From Aquanectria penicillioides (Eukaryota; Ascomycota; Sordariomycetes; Hypocreales; Nectriaceae): a DNA stretch of 64,000 nt. The position numbers and the translations under genes were made by a program. Shown piece after piece: positions 11,522-23,001 of the stretch. The first letter of the stretch is position 1. Each line of letters opens with the position of its first letter. Below the pieces are notes generated by a model. That model did no database searches, was not told the DNA's origin, and worked only from the letters and a program-made list of their open reading frames with translations. The stretch lies in the NCBI GenBank assembly GCA_003415625.1, contig PYIU01000002.1, positions 5,580,001 through 5,644,000 on the forward strand, written 5' to 3'.

Positions 11522-14500
11522 GGTGAATGAGGTTGATGGAGTTGGTTTGAGTAAAGGAGGAAGAGAGACGGACGGGAGAGGAAGAAGGAACAAGGAGAGA
11601 TTGCGAGAGATGAGTTGGAGGTGAGAAAGGTGACGGGTGTTTTCGAGGTTTGAGTTCGGGGGGTGCGCACTTAGAAGGGAGGGAGGGGAGGGATGAATGG
11701 GGATGGGATGTGAGAAGTGTGGACTGGGACTGGGCCTGGTGCGCCTGGTGCGGGCTTGTGGAGGTGGGACGCGGGTCAGGCGTTGAGAAAGGCACTGTTG
11801 TTTATATTTTTGGGACCCGGCGAGGGATGTGCCAATTTGCCCCTCTTTTGTTTGTGCGTTGCGTGTATGGTGCGTGCTGCGTTTGCATCTGCCCTGTCGA
11901 GCAGCGGCGTCCGGCCCCTTGGGGGTCCAGCGCCTGGAGCCTTGTAACACGACACCCACAGCCTCTGCATTTCGCATTTCCATTGCTTTCTGAGGGGCAA
12001 CGGGGTCCTTTTCACGGACGAGCAAGCAAGGTACCTGAGTGGCTGCTTCAAGGCGTTTCCAGGCCTTGGGCACCCGCTGAATGGCTGGCTGTCGGGGGGG
12101 CGCACGCTGCGGGGCGCCGTCTTTGCCATTGTTAGGCCCGTAAGTCGCTAACCGGTGGGCGGTACGGTGCGGGTGCGGGTGCGGTACGGGTGCCATGGGC
12201 CGGTGCCAGGCTGCCAGATTGGCGTGCTCAGCTCCTTGCCTCCTGCTAAAAAGTTCTTCTGTGCCCAGGATGGGTGTCCGGGTGCCCAGCGTGTCAGATG
12301 GCCACCAGCCGCCAGCCGCCAGCCAGACGGCAGCCAGCTGTTTGGCAGTCACAATCAACTGTTTGGACCAAGCAACAACAATGAAATCAAGTGACAATGA
12401 GCCTCAAAAGAGAAGACCAAAAAAAAAAAAAAACTCAAAGTCAACCCTATGCCAGCCCGTTTGTCTCCAATCAACCCCTCTTCTTCCCTCCCTTTCAATT
12501 CTGACAGCCACGCTCATGTCGTCACACATCCACTAACATGGCATCTTTTTTCTTCTGTCCTCTTCTCTTTCCCCCCTGCCCGACTGCCCAGCTAGCTGTC
12601 CGGCAGCCCAGCCCTCTTTGCTGGGCTGGGAGGCAAAAAGAGGGGACGTCCTTTCGCTAAGAACCACCTAGCTCCAGTTTCTTCTCCCGCCAGCCTGTGC
12701 ACCCGCCGTCTAGCTGGGCCAGTTTGAAGTCGCACCGAGGCCCAAGCAAAACTGCTGCTTTTGCACCCGTTTGCAGATAAATCCGTACACCGTTTGCCGT
12801 TCCCTTCAGAGTTGAGGAGCCTCCCCGAGTCGCCTCTGCGGCACCCTTTTCTTCTGCTGGCTGGGGCACCTCTGTCCTGCGCTGCGATGCGCTGCATCCA
12901 CTCAGGTCTGCTGGGATGGGATCCGTCAACTCACTCTCATCGTCTCTTTTCGCTCTCAGATGTGCTGAACTCTTTTGCATACACTTAAAAATAACCATTA
13001 TGGAGAGATTTTATTGCTTTCTTCGGAGTATACAGAACTTGCTTCAATACTACCCGGGCGCCAGGCAGCCTTGCTTCGTCTCAACTTACCTTGGTTTGGG
13101 AGGGCTGAGCATCTGCCTTTCTCTCACCGCGCCACACACGACACATCATGCACACACACCTCACATACTAAACCGGTATTATCTCTAGTTAAAAGGAGTA
13201 CGTACCTTTACCCGCCAGCACCACGGAGACACATCACACATCGCAGCGCATCGCAGCACGGCTACCTGACTGAGCACATCACAACATACAACACATCACA
13301 ACATCGCATGGCATATCCTTTATTAGCTCGTCATTAGCCCAATATTGGCCATCCACTACCTCTCTATCCGTAGGGTCAGCTTGTTCTCGGGCGATTCATC
13401 GCACACCCCAGCAAATTCGATATGTCTTTGGGGGCGCCAACCAGGCCCAAAACGACAGTCTTACGGGGGGGTCACAATTCCGCCCATTTGGTCACGCTTT
13501 ATTTATCCCATGTTCAGATTGGCTACCGTACATATGTACATCCATGGTTTTGAAGATTACCGCCTCACTCTCCCTTTGGCCTCTCACTCTTGCGTACACC
13601 TTGTATCACATTTCGACAATTCGATACTCGCTGGGGCAACTTTCGGCCGCCGGCCGAGACGTCCCGACGGTGTAGTATCAGAGGCACACGACCACCAACG
13701 AGATTGCTTTGCCCAGGTCAAATCTCAAGATCTGACCATCTATCTTGCCCCCATCCCTGCCCGTGCGTGTTTGTTGATATTGGATGATTTCACTCCCACA
13801 TTCCCTCACTCCCAACCCCAAATCACATTCACCACAGCCCCTCGTGCCCCTCATTTACTCACCCGTGGTGGATCTAGTCATCCTCCCATCATGACCCCCA
13901 TTGTTGGTTGCTGGACAAGAAACCAGCGACCTGGATGCGGTACCGAGCCGTTACCCCAGCCAACGCCCACACCGAAACGGTATCCAAGGTACCTCAGGTA
14001 GGTAGGTACGCATACCTGGGTACCTATTGCGACTCTTCTTTCTCTTTCTTCCAGCCTTCTTCTGCAGAAAGCATGGACCTTTGTATGGCATGGTACACGT
14101 ACAGCATCAATCACTTGCAGTTGGTCAACAGTAGGATGGGCACCGCCACGAGCCTCCGTCCGCCTTACGCCCCAAACCCCCCCGTACCCTGCAAGCATAA
14201 ACGTTGATGATGGGAACGAGGATGGTGTCGTTGTTATTGTTGTTCTTTTGGGCCCCGTTGCCCATGCGAACGGGAAAGCCGTTTCGTTTCGCTCATTCTC
14301 CCCACATCGCTTTCTCCCGCTGCCCAGCCCACCAGCCTGATTTTAGGCTCATCTATGGTGATCTGGAGTCTACCAGTCCCAGTGCCTAGTTCAGCGGAGG
14401 CCCACTCAGGAAGCAGCAAATCGGTTTCGCCTCACTTCTTTCAAACGAGACTTTTTTCTTCTTCCTCTTTTTTTTTTTTGCTTTCCCCATGGATTCCTTC

Positions 14501-15439
14501 CCTCGATCCTGTTCTAAGCCGTGATACATCCCGTGTTGTCCTCCATCGCATCCTCGGCGTTGCGTTGATCTTGTTGAAGCATATAGATTTTGGCACATCT
14601 GTCCCCAGATATACCTGAGTAGGCATGCTCTACACCGATGGAGCCAAAGACAAGGCACGATGCATATGTTGTCGCTTTCCCTCTATTCTCCACTGCTCGG
14701 CCTGGCACGGCCAGGCACAAAAGCACTCGTGGCTTGGGCATCTGTGCTAACTAGGGCAGGGGACTGAATAATGGGCGCGACCGGTGTGAGTTGGCAATCG
14801 AATCGCCCACTCTCGCGCAGGTCACGGGCACTCAACAGCTCCATGATGCCATCCTCTCGTCGCCTCTGTCCCCTCTTGTTCCCGCCGATTCTCCCCGCTC
14901 TTCCCCTGTGGCCTCCTCGCTACTGAGCCCAAAGCATGGGTCTGAGTTGGTAACACAAAGAGAACCGAACAAGTACATTGTTGCTCGCTTGAATAAAATT
15001 TTTTTTGTGGAACGGCTTTTGAATTGGGTTGTGGTTCAACCCGGCCTGCATGGGGTGATACTTTTCCCAAACATATGCACATTGCTGCCCCCACCACACA
15101 TCCTTATCTCGCTTGATGGGCGCCAAGCTCCGAGTCGGAATCCCAGGATCCTCCATTCCGGCTGGGCTGGATCGGGCCAAGAACGGACTGCATTTAGAAA
15201 TTCTCCGATTTTCTGCCATTGCCATCGTGGATAACTATCGATTATCTCATCTAACTTTGCTCATTCTTTCCCTGCCATGGCCCTCGCTTCTCCCTCCAGG
15301 GATAGTGAAGTGAATGATAATCTCAACTGACATAAAACCTGTCAATGTACAATTCAAGTAATGGTATCTCCAGCAATGCACATCCCCCATCAAGCGCAGA
15401 AAATAAGCCCGGAAACTCCCAACATAAGAAAAGCAACTC
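11522..15439. other. 3.9 kb spacer upstream of 14-3-3
   Basis: It contains the 14-3-3 promoter/leader at its left end and the downstream region of the lipase gene at its right. The long frames here, including a 411-codon minus frame at 11162-12397 and a + frame at 13345-14001, are low-complexity or Pro-rich and match no family. A GGTA/TACC-rich patch lies at 13987-14026. No tRNA or transposon was recognised. Confidence 0.5.
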
Positions 15440-16681
15440 CTACAGTTCATCTGCTTTTGGGGGCGTGTATGGGTCTCGGCCCCAGTTGGCCGGATCGCCT
15501 CCCGGAACGCAAAGACCAAGTCTCCAGAAATAGTCCCGATGCGCGAAGAAGAGCTGCCATAATTTCAGCCTCTGTGGAAACCATTCTACCTCCATTAAAC
15601 TGTTGGCCTTGAACGGGAGCCTTTTGGCTTTGAGGAGCCGCCGCATTTTGTGCCAAAAGTCCCAAAGATTATCGTCAGCTCCGGCAGTACACGACGGATC
15701 TTCGTCGCCTACACAAGGGTAAACATCGGTTTCGGATGGTGCAAGATCCGCTTTGTCAATGAATATCTCTCCAGCATGGGATTTATAACCCCATTCGCCG
15801 AGCGGCAGCAATGGCACGGGGTCATCGCGGTGGGTTACTCGCCGATATGTACGCTCTTCAAGGCCCTCTTGCTCGTCCAGATGGAACACGCCGTCCACAA
15901 ACCGAACGAGACCATCATTGCCGACTCGGGGCTCGCCGAATGTGGTCACTACCACGTCCTCCCAGCCCAGAGACACCTTCAGTTCCAGGCCGGCTAGGCA
16001 GGCAACAGCTCCACCAAGGCTGTGCCCGATAAGTTGAATTGGGTACGAAGGGTACTGCTCTTTTAGCTCCTGAAGTTCGGGGATGACCAATCGTCTCGCG
16101 TTCTTCCAGGAGTCCAAAAAGCCCATGTGTACAGTGCAGTTGTTGCATTCATGCTCTGGGTTCTCCGGGGGTGACTCTCCGCCGTCATCTGGGGAGGGGT
16201 ACGGAACATACTTTTGCGGAACAGTACTGAGGTCGACGACAGTGTTGGTGATGCTGTAAGTTCCCCGGAAGGCCACGATGATGGCTGGGCCGCCGGTGGT
16301 GTAGATAGATTTAGCACGTGAAGTCCCTTGCTGTTGAGCGCCGTGATCGACCGCAATGAAGCCGCAGCTATCGCTCATGAGGACGCCCGTGTTCCAAGTG
16401 GTAACCAAGGACAAGTTTGGGAAATCGGCACAACGAGATACACATGCGAACGGTTTGCTCACGCCAGTATTCCCAATGCAATAGGTAACGTCGACGAGGC
16501 GAGCGAGTCGCTCAAGGGTTGCAAACAATGCTGCCGAGATGGTTCCCGCAGCTGTCGATGACTCTGTTACTCTAATACCGCTGCCGAAGGGGTTCTGAGC
16601 TTCTTTGGAGGCGAAGCCAACAGTGCTGAGGACCAGCAGCAAGACCCAGAACCCCAGCCCACGCAAGGCATGGTACTGCAT
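15440..16681 (-). CDS. Secretory-pathway class 3 lipase with C-terminal ADEL
   Basis: An alpha/beta-hydrolase of the fungal triacylglycerol lipase/feruloyl esterase type. A single exon encodes 413 residues. The first ~24 residues form a signal peptide with a VLLLVL core. The nucleophile is Ser221 in IGHSLGGAVA, the oxyanion region is IIVAFRGT, the acid is likely Asp286/287 in THRDDPVPLLP, and the histidine is probably His302 in YKSHAGEIF. Cysteines at about 68, 80, 84, 106, 179 and 182 suggest disulfides, supporting passage through the ER. The protein ends PPKADEL, which resembles an H/KDEL retrieval signal, so it may be held in the ER rather than secreted. The upstream neighbour at 17738-18310 is another signal-peptide gene on the same strand. 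Substrate is not predictable from sequence. Confidence 0.9.
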   Translation of the reverse strand: MQYHALRGLGFWVLLLVLSTVGFASKEAQNPFGSGIRVTESSTAAGTISAALFATLERLARLVDVTYCIGNTGVSKPFACVSRCADFPNLSLVTTWNTGVLMSDSCGFIAVDHGAQQQGTSRAKSIYTTGGPAIIVAFRGTYSITNTVVDLSTVPQKYVPYPSPDDGGESPPENPEHECNNCTVHMGFLDSWKNARRLVIPELQELKEQYPSYPIQLIGHSLGGAVACLAGLELKVSLGWEDVVVTTFGEPRVGNDGLVRFVDGVFHLDEQEGLEERTYRRVTHRDDPVPLLPLGEWGYKSHAGEIFIDKADLAPSETDVYPCVGDEDPSCTAGADDNLWDFWHKMRRLLKAKRLPFKANSLMEVEWFPQRLKLWQLFFAHRDYFWRLGLCVPGGDPANWGRDPYTPPKADEL

Positions 16682-17737
16682 TTTGAAGTCGGATTCTACT
16701 GTCTGATGATGACGGTGACGATTATGAGGAGGTGACGGAGGAGGAGGATGTACTTGGTAGAGGGGGAGAGCCGGACAGTTCGTCTCTTGGTTATTGGATC
16801 ATCTCGCAGGTCCTTGGGGAACAAACTTTGCCACAGGTGAGGGGCCGGGGAGGTCGATCAATTGAGGGCTCAAAAGCCAAGGGGATGGAGAGTTAAAGTA
16901 AGTTGATCAACTGGACGCAATGGATAAGCGGATAGTCGGTGAACCTGGGATTGATGCGAGGCGAAGATTGCGAGTAAGCTGCCCTTGGTGCAGTCACTCT
17001 CTATTGAACGCACGATGCAGGGCTGTGTCGTTGATTTTGTTGGGGGCCTCTAACCTGGCACGGATGGCGGTAATCAAGTGGCACAGGACTGGTCCGCGAT
17101 GAGACCAGGACCCCAAGACCCCAAGAAACCGCCTCTTGCGTCTGACTTTTTAGGTCTCGTGAGTGAGTGTGCGGAGGGTCTTCGGAGGGTCTGGAGAGGG
17201 TCGAGGTCATACGCCAAAGTGACGAGGCAGAGTGTGGAGGAGAGGAGGTTGGGTGGAGGTCATCCAACTGCACGCGGCCTTGTGAATGGCTGGGCTGTAC
17301 CGCTTTCGCACTACCCCGGATTCCTAGCACATCTTGAGAGTCCCCTCCCCTTCCCTCATTCAGAGGTACCTGGCATACCCGGCATGCAGTGCTGGGGCTC
17401 GGGTACCTATCAGTCTATCGGTGGTCATGACGCTTCTTGTCGTCAACGCTTGATGCTGTCATGCACACAGTTGGGTTGTGATGCAAAACACTCTATTGTG
17501 GAATTCCATGGGACTACCGTGAGAGCCCTAATCACCCGGTGACTCAAGAAGGCAAGACAGCGAGATTCACGACGTGTCTGACTCCCAGTGCTCACTCTCG
17601 TGCCGCCTGAAATGCAAACAGTGACGCAACATAACATAACCCCTCTGCGCTGCCTACCTATCAACGACCCCCCTCATTCGGTCCTCTTCAAGCCCTCGTG
17701 TCCTCTGTTTTGATTTCGCCCGTCCACATGCGCAGCT
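16682..17737. other. Spacer between two secreted-protein genes
   Basis: About 1.05 kb holding the lipase promoter and the 3' UTR of the small secreted protein gene. No open frame here resembles a protein family and no structured element was recognised. Confidence 0.6.
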
Positions 17738-18310
17738 CTAGATCTTGGTCGGATTTCGCTCCGGGTTGAGGCTCACGAAAAGGGCCCTGTAATCGGTCGA
17801 GTTGGTTGTACAAGCGCCTCCAGCCTCCGGGCATTTGAGGTAGATTTGGGCAGTGCCCTGCACGATGTATGCTGTCGCTCTGCAGGTATGGATTTAGCAG
17901 AGAAATCCTACTGAGACACCGCGCCGTGGAGTTTGGTCAATATTCACTTACCCGTTGACACCGTGGCACACCCTTTCAACCATGTTCAGGTATCCGAGGT
18001 CGTCCTGCCAAGTGAACATTATGTCGCTGTCCTCGCAAAGATAAAGGCTGTTGCTAGCCACGGACGAGGAGTTGAATTCGCATGGTGTTGTCACCTCCGT
18101 CTTGTCATCCCTAAAGGTGAACTCGAAGGACGAGAGCGTCTTCCCACCGTCTGTAGCTGTGGACGTAAAGTTGAGGATGTGATAGTCGTTGGGAAGAATG
18201 CAGCTGCTGCTCGAGTCTGCTTCAGCGAGAGCTATTCCGTCAGGAACAGCATATGAATGTACGGCAAATGACGGGGCCAGGATGGATAACAGAACTAGCC
18301 AGGCATGCAT
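17738..18310 (-). CDS. Small secreted cysteine-containing protein, possibly AA1-like
   Basis: Two exons, 18310-17952 and 17879-17738, are joined by a 72-nt intron (GTAAGT...CTGCAG) to give 166 residues. The first ~20 residues (MHAWLVLLSILAPSFAVHS) form a signal peptide. The mature part is rich in beta-strand-like alternating segments (NDYHILNFTST, SSFEFTFRDD, TAYIVQGTAQIYLKC) with six cysteines and several N-glycosylation sequons. This pattern recalls the AA1-like/Alt a 1 type of secreted fungal beta-barrel proteins, but I cannot prove that by eye. It could act outside the cell, for instance in host or substrate interaction. The gene structure is secure because the frame is preserved only by this splice; the family is tentative. 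Confidence 0.75.
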
Positions 18311-20207
18311 TTTGGCGATGTTTGAGCTTGGTGCGCGTGTATGAAGCTCCCAAGCGGATAGCGCTAGTTGGTGGATGGGTGGGTAATGATATGCAACGAG
18401 GTTGAATACTTAAGATAGGTGCTGGATGTTGAAGCTACTGTAATGTCCGAGAGAAGGGCGAGTCCCCTGTTATAACCACCTCGTGAGGGTGGGAAGGTTG
18501 GGGCAGGCTCAAAGAGAGGAGTTCCTGGATCCCAGGTCAAACATGCGGCTACGGCAACAGAAAATCGAGCCAGCAACCCCGTGTCATCCGTGTTGTGCAG
18601 ATCGTGATGCAATAGCAGAACCTGGACGAGCGGTCCGACATGCCCGGTGACGCAGCGTCATGATTGGATGCTCTCACGTTTCATGTTTCCCTCTGGGAGG
18701 TTTACGGTTTGGTGGGTTCCTGGACAACGCACCTGCATGCACATACATACACAGTACGTTGTGTGGGAAACGGTGCCACTCATTCGCGTACGGAAGCGCT
18801 GGAAGGCCTTTGTCATCCTATATGAATTGTGGCATACTGGATGCGAGTTTCCCAGCAGTTGCCGGTGTGACGGAGAGTTGGGCCGTCTTCATATCATCCA
18901 GGCCACAGAATAAGAACGCACGAGGAAGAGGTCTCTTTCTAGTTATTGGTGTACTGGAATCAGCATATTTCCTGAGCTTCGATCCTCGCTTCCATCTACC
19001 CAAGATATGTTATTTGCAATGATTTCAGGATGGTGGCATGCGAATGTCCGGTCCCAACGATGTAGCACATTGCATCTAAATGCTTGTGCAGGCTGGGATA
19101 CAGCTGCATATTTACCAATACGTGAGGTCGGGGCCCACCCTTGTTTGCCACTATTATGGGAACAGGCTGCTCCAAATGAAGCGACTGATGGTTTCCAATG
19201 TGCAAACCATGTTGCTTTTCCCCTATTGACTGCAATTATGGGCCAAGGGGAAGAGAAGGAACGGCATTTCGGAAGAGAAAGCTGAAGGTCGGACGGGAGG
19301 CAGCTTTCAAGATGAGACGAGGACGCATGAAAACGGGGCTGTTCTTTTTTCGTCCTACCCTACCTGGAGCGGGCATCGTCCATTGTCGATAGTGGTCATG
19401 TGTTTTGTCTGGTGCCTTGCTCACCAGTATGTATAAAAACAACTAGAGCATCGATGATGTCAAGTCTTGATGTATTCGCCCGCTCCTTAATTGAAAGTAT
19501 AGCGTCTGGTCTTATTGGCGCGCGCTCATCATACCTCTTAGTTCGTGGTATAACGATAACGTGGCAAACCATTCGTTCATGCTCGGTGAACACAAATCCT
19601 ACTCTTTAGCTCCATAACTATTTCTCTTCGAATCTATTCACCTGAGAGTTGCGAGACGAGTAATACATACAATGAGTACCGTCCGACTAGATTGTCACTG
19701 CTGTGTGTCGCGATCAAGGCTCTGTAAATGGAGAAGAATTGTGCGTATTAGTCATGACGAATACTCGATCCATGTACAACGGAGGGTACAACATCTCATC
19801 AAGAGCGGCTCGATAGGTATGTCCAGAAGGCAATGACAACTGTGTATCTTGCCGTAAACTACTGCCTAGCTCCAACACCAAATTGCACGTACTCGCACAT
19901 CAATCCACACAGTTCCGAGTTCCAAACTGTCATAGTGAGCCCTTTGCCCATTTCGGGCCAACAAAGTGGGGCCAAGACCAGGCAAGGTCCTTTTTGGGAA
20001 GAGGGTGGTCGAGCGTCCCCCTCCCCCACCACACGCAACACACACACTTGCTCATTTTTCATAGAGGAAAAATTGACCTTTACCCTCGGGCACGTGACCC
20101 ACAATCGCCGAAAAATTTCCCACACCAAAGCGCACCCTCTCCACCAAATTCCGTCCTTCGTGAACTTCTTCGACCATCACCGATCACGTCGACTAACCAC
20201 AGCAACA
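18311..20207. other. 1.9 kb divergent spacer
   Basis: This lies between the divergently transcribed small secreted protein and RPL36, so it contains both promoters. The 120-codon + frame at 18660-19022 and others show no family features. Motifs close to RPL36 are listed separately. Confidence 0.55.
20091..20118 (+). promoter_or_regulatory. CACGTGAC box and RRPE-like AAAAATTT upstream of RPL36
   Basis: CACGTGAC at 20091-20098 is an E-box of the kind bound by Cbf1-type bHLH factors. AAAAATTT at 20111-20118 matches the core of the ribosome-biogenesis RRPE element. Both lie 90-120 bp before the RPL36 start. They are spaced closely on the expected promoter, but function is inferred from motif resemblance only. 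Confidence 0.45.
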
Positions 20208-20962
20208 ATGGCCGCTGAAGCCCCCGCACGATCCGGTCTGGCCGTTGGCCTGAACAAGGGCCACGTACGTCTTCTTGTCACAGTCTCACCTCGTGGAGGA
20301 TCTCTGCTCCGCTCCCTCATCCACGAGGAGGCCGCTCTTGCAGACGATGGACGCTGACATTTGGCGCTTTTGCGACTTTTTAGAAAACCACCGCCCGCGT
20401 TGTCAAGCCCCGCGTTTCCCGCACCAAGGGCCACCTGAGCAAGCGCACCGCTTTCGTCCGTGAGGTCGTCAAGGAGGTTGCTGGGTAAGTCGACTTGATA
20501 TATTTCTTCTTCGACTCGGAACAGTCCCGCCAAGTGTTGGATAGTGTTGGAGGCCGCAATCGAGAAGAGGACTTGGCACAGAGAACTCCTGGCAAGCCAT
20601 TGGATACGATTCAGTCGACGCACTGGAAGAGTTGTGGTTGGGACTGGGCGACGTCGATGGAGAATTTTTTCTTTTTTTTCTTTTCATTTCTACAGGACAT
20701 ACGGCTAACCACTTTCACTTCACAGTCTTGCCCCCTACGAGCGCCGAGTCATCGAGTTGCTCCGCAACAGCAAGGACAAGCGTGCCCGTAAGCTCGCCAA
20801 GAAGCGCGTACGTCGAATCCCTTATCTAAACTCTGCACACTCCCCCTTTCGAGAATCAGAAATCGCTAACATGTTATCAATCAGCTCGGTACCTTCGGCC
20901 GTGCCAAGAAGAAGGTCGATGAGCTCCAGCGCGTCATTGCTGACGCTCGCCGTACTCACTAA
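20208..20962 (+). CDS. RPL36: 60S ribosomal protein L36 (eL36)
   Basis: A structural protein of the cytosolic large ribosomal subunit. Four exons, 20208-20264, 20384-20484, 20726-20807 and 20885-20962, give 105 residues, the normal length. Recognisable segments are [13 protein letters not shown], the basic stretch [39 protein letters not shown] and [14 protein letters not shown]. All introns are GT-AG (119, 241 and 77 nt). A CACGTGAC and an AAAAATTT element lie shortly upstream. It converges on the UBX-protein gene, with a 444-bp gap between the two stops. Confidence 0.98.
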
Positions 20963-21406
20963 ACGGTGTCTCTGACTTTTGGGAATCTGGCAAATGGGGT
21001 TCGCATGGGTTGGCGCAGTTACGATTTTGATCGTTCTACAAAAATACGGCTTTGATGCTCCGTGGCAGGGATAGGCTGCGGCTCACCGGAATACCAATTA
21101 CTCTGAAGACAATGGCTTGACGACTTGAATCGTGCTTCTCTACGGATGTTGCGGTGACAAAACAAACCCCGGCGGGCGCCCAGCCATCTCTTGCCATCTC
21201 GAAGCCCGGTTCTGTGATGAAATAAAAACAAAAGTGTACACAGTGCCCTCTATTCCCTACAAATAAGACTACGACGTTCCTCGTCGACAAAGACGTTAAC
21301 ATTACCGTGAAAACCAACGCCTTGCGTGACTCCTTAAATGCATTTTGCTCATAATGATTCTGCGCTTTGCAGTGCTGTGTAAGAATGCCTCAACCGGCCT
21401 GTGCCT
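20963..21406. other. Convergent 3' spacer RPL36/UBX
   Basis: 444 bp between two stop codons on opposite strands, expected to hold both 3' UTRs. No further feature is seen. Confidence 0.7.
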
Positions 21407-23001
21407 CTATTTCTTGCCCAGCTTGAGCCATTTGGGTATCTTCTTGCCAAGCTTGTCTCCACTCCCTTCGCCCTTGTCCGTTGGCTGAAGCTTGGGCAAA
21501 GGGGGCCCGTCTTCTTTGTTATCCGATACAACGGGTGGTGAGGGGACCTTTACTTGCTGTCCCTGTTGTGCTATATTGGCCTTGAGGAATGGCTTTTTTC
21601 GTATAGCAGGGGAGACGTTGTTATCCCACACCAAGTTAATGAGCATGCGCCCAGAGAACTTGTACGCCTTGATAAGACTGTTGGAAGGCTTATCGTCATC
21701 CTTGATGATGGCCTTGCTTCCAGGAAGAACCAAATGAAAGGGTTGGCCTTCGTGAGCCATGACGTGGCGGACAGCATCGTAAAGGAATCGACCAGTTTCG
21801 GCAGGTCCAATTTGCCAATCACTACTAGTGTTATCCGGGAAGCGGACCTTGACCAGAACAGACTTGATGGCCGCCACTTTGGCAGCCTCAGCAGCGGCTC
21901 TGTCTTCCAGCTCTTGGTCCGAGAGGAGCCGTTTGTTCCGTGAACTCTCCTGGAGACGGGCTTGATGAAGCTGAGCGTGAGCAACGGTTGGGGTAAAGTC
22001 AGTCTCGTTGACCTTGGCGAGGGCAGCAGCGGGAGTTGAGCCGGACGGGGCAAGGAACACGTTTACAGGGTCAAGCCCAGCGGCCTCTTGAGGCTTGTCG
22101 ACATCCATGGCAGGTTCCTCGGGGGGCTGGTTGATTGTAGAATCTGGCATATCTTGGTCCTCTTGGTCCTCTTGGTCCTCAGGTTTGCTGGCATCGAGTT
22201 CAGATTGAGCAGGAGGAGCCGGAGTAGGTTCTACCACTAGTTCCACCGTTTCCTTCTTGGTTGGATCCGGTGGGGGCAAAGACGCTTCTGCCTGTTCCTT
22301 CTCTTTCTCCTTCTCTTCATCTTGAAAGAATTGACTGATCTCTGCCATGGCATCGTACAAAGTCTGGTCTGTCTTGCGGTACGCGAGTCTAATCAGGACG
22401 CTCCCCGAGTTGTAGCCCAGCTGTGACAAGGTCCGTTGAAAATCAGAGAAGGAAGTAAGCTCCCTACCCATGATGTTCAGGACAGGGATCTCATAGTATA
22501 GTTGTCCACCGCCACTACCAGATGCGCTCGCTGTTTGCGCGACTCCTCGGGCCGTGATATTAATGTTTCTCCCATTGCTGGCATTTCCGCTCTCGAACTG
22601 CCGAAGAACCTTCCATATGGTCAAGTTGCTGGGGAACTTCTGGATTAATCGGCCACCGGGAATCTCTCGACCCTCCGGAGGGGGAACTTGAAGAGCGACC
22701 TGGATGGCTGAGGGCGTGTTTGACTTTTGAACAAGCTCGAGTTTCGCTCCGGGGATGAGGCCGGATGTTCGGAATGGAATCGAGAGATCAACCTGCTTTT
22801 GCTTGTGTCTATGCCATGGTGTATTAGAGCATGAAACACTGAGGGGCACAGACAGCTTGCTTACTTGATCAGGTACTTGTCGCTGGTAAGGTTGAGCTTC
22901 CTGCAGGCCTCTTCGAGCACTTCGGTCAGATATGTTCCGGGAGATACCTTGACCGTGGTTCGGCGCAGGTCGGTGGCTATCACCACAACATGGGACGCCA
23001 T
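21407..23001 (-). CDS. TUG/UBX-domain protein (Cdc48 cofactor)
   Basis: Adaptor for the AAA ATPase Cdc48/p97, related to mammalian TUG/ASPSCR1 and yeast Ubx4. Two exons, 23001-22865 and 22808-21407, are split by a 56-nt GT-AG intron and give 512 residues. The N-terminal ~75 residues (MASHVVVIATDLRRTTVKV...) form a TUG-type ubiquitin-like domain. The middle is acidic and low-complexity, with repeated DQED units around residues 265-285. The UBX domain lies at roughly 362-445, starting KSVLVKVRFPDN. The C-terminus is basic (KKIPKWLKLGKK). An in-frame ATG at 23085 would add 28 residues, but the homologous start is MASHVV, so 23001 was chosen. Confidence 0.92.

Noticed and set aside
11162..12397. 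411-codon minus-strand frame
   Set aside because: It spans the 14-3-3 start, intron 1 and promoter. Its sequence is Pro/Ser-rich low-complexity and contains the MATE exon only by overlap.
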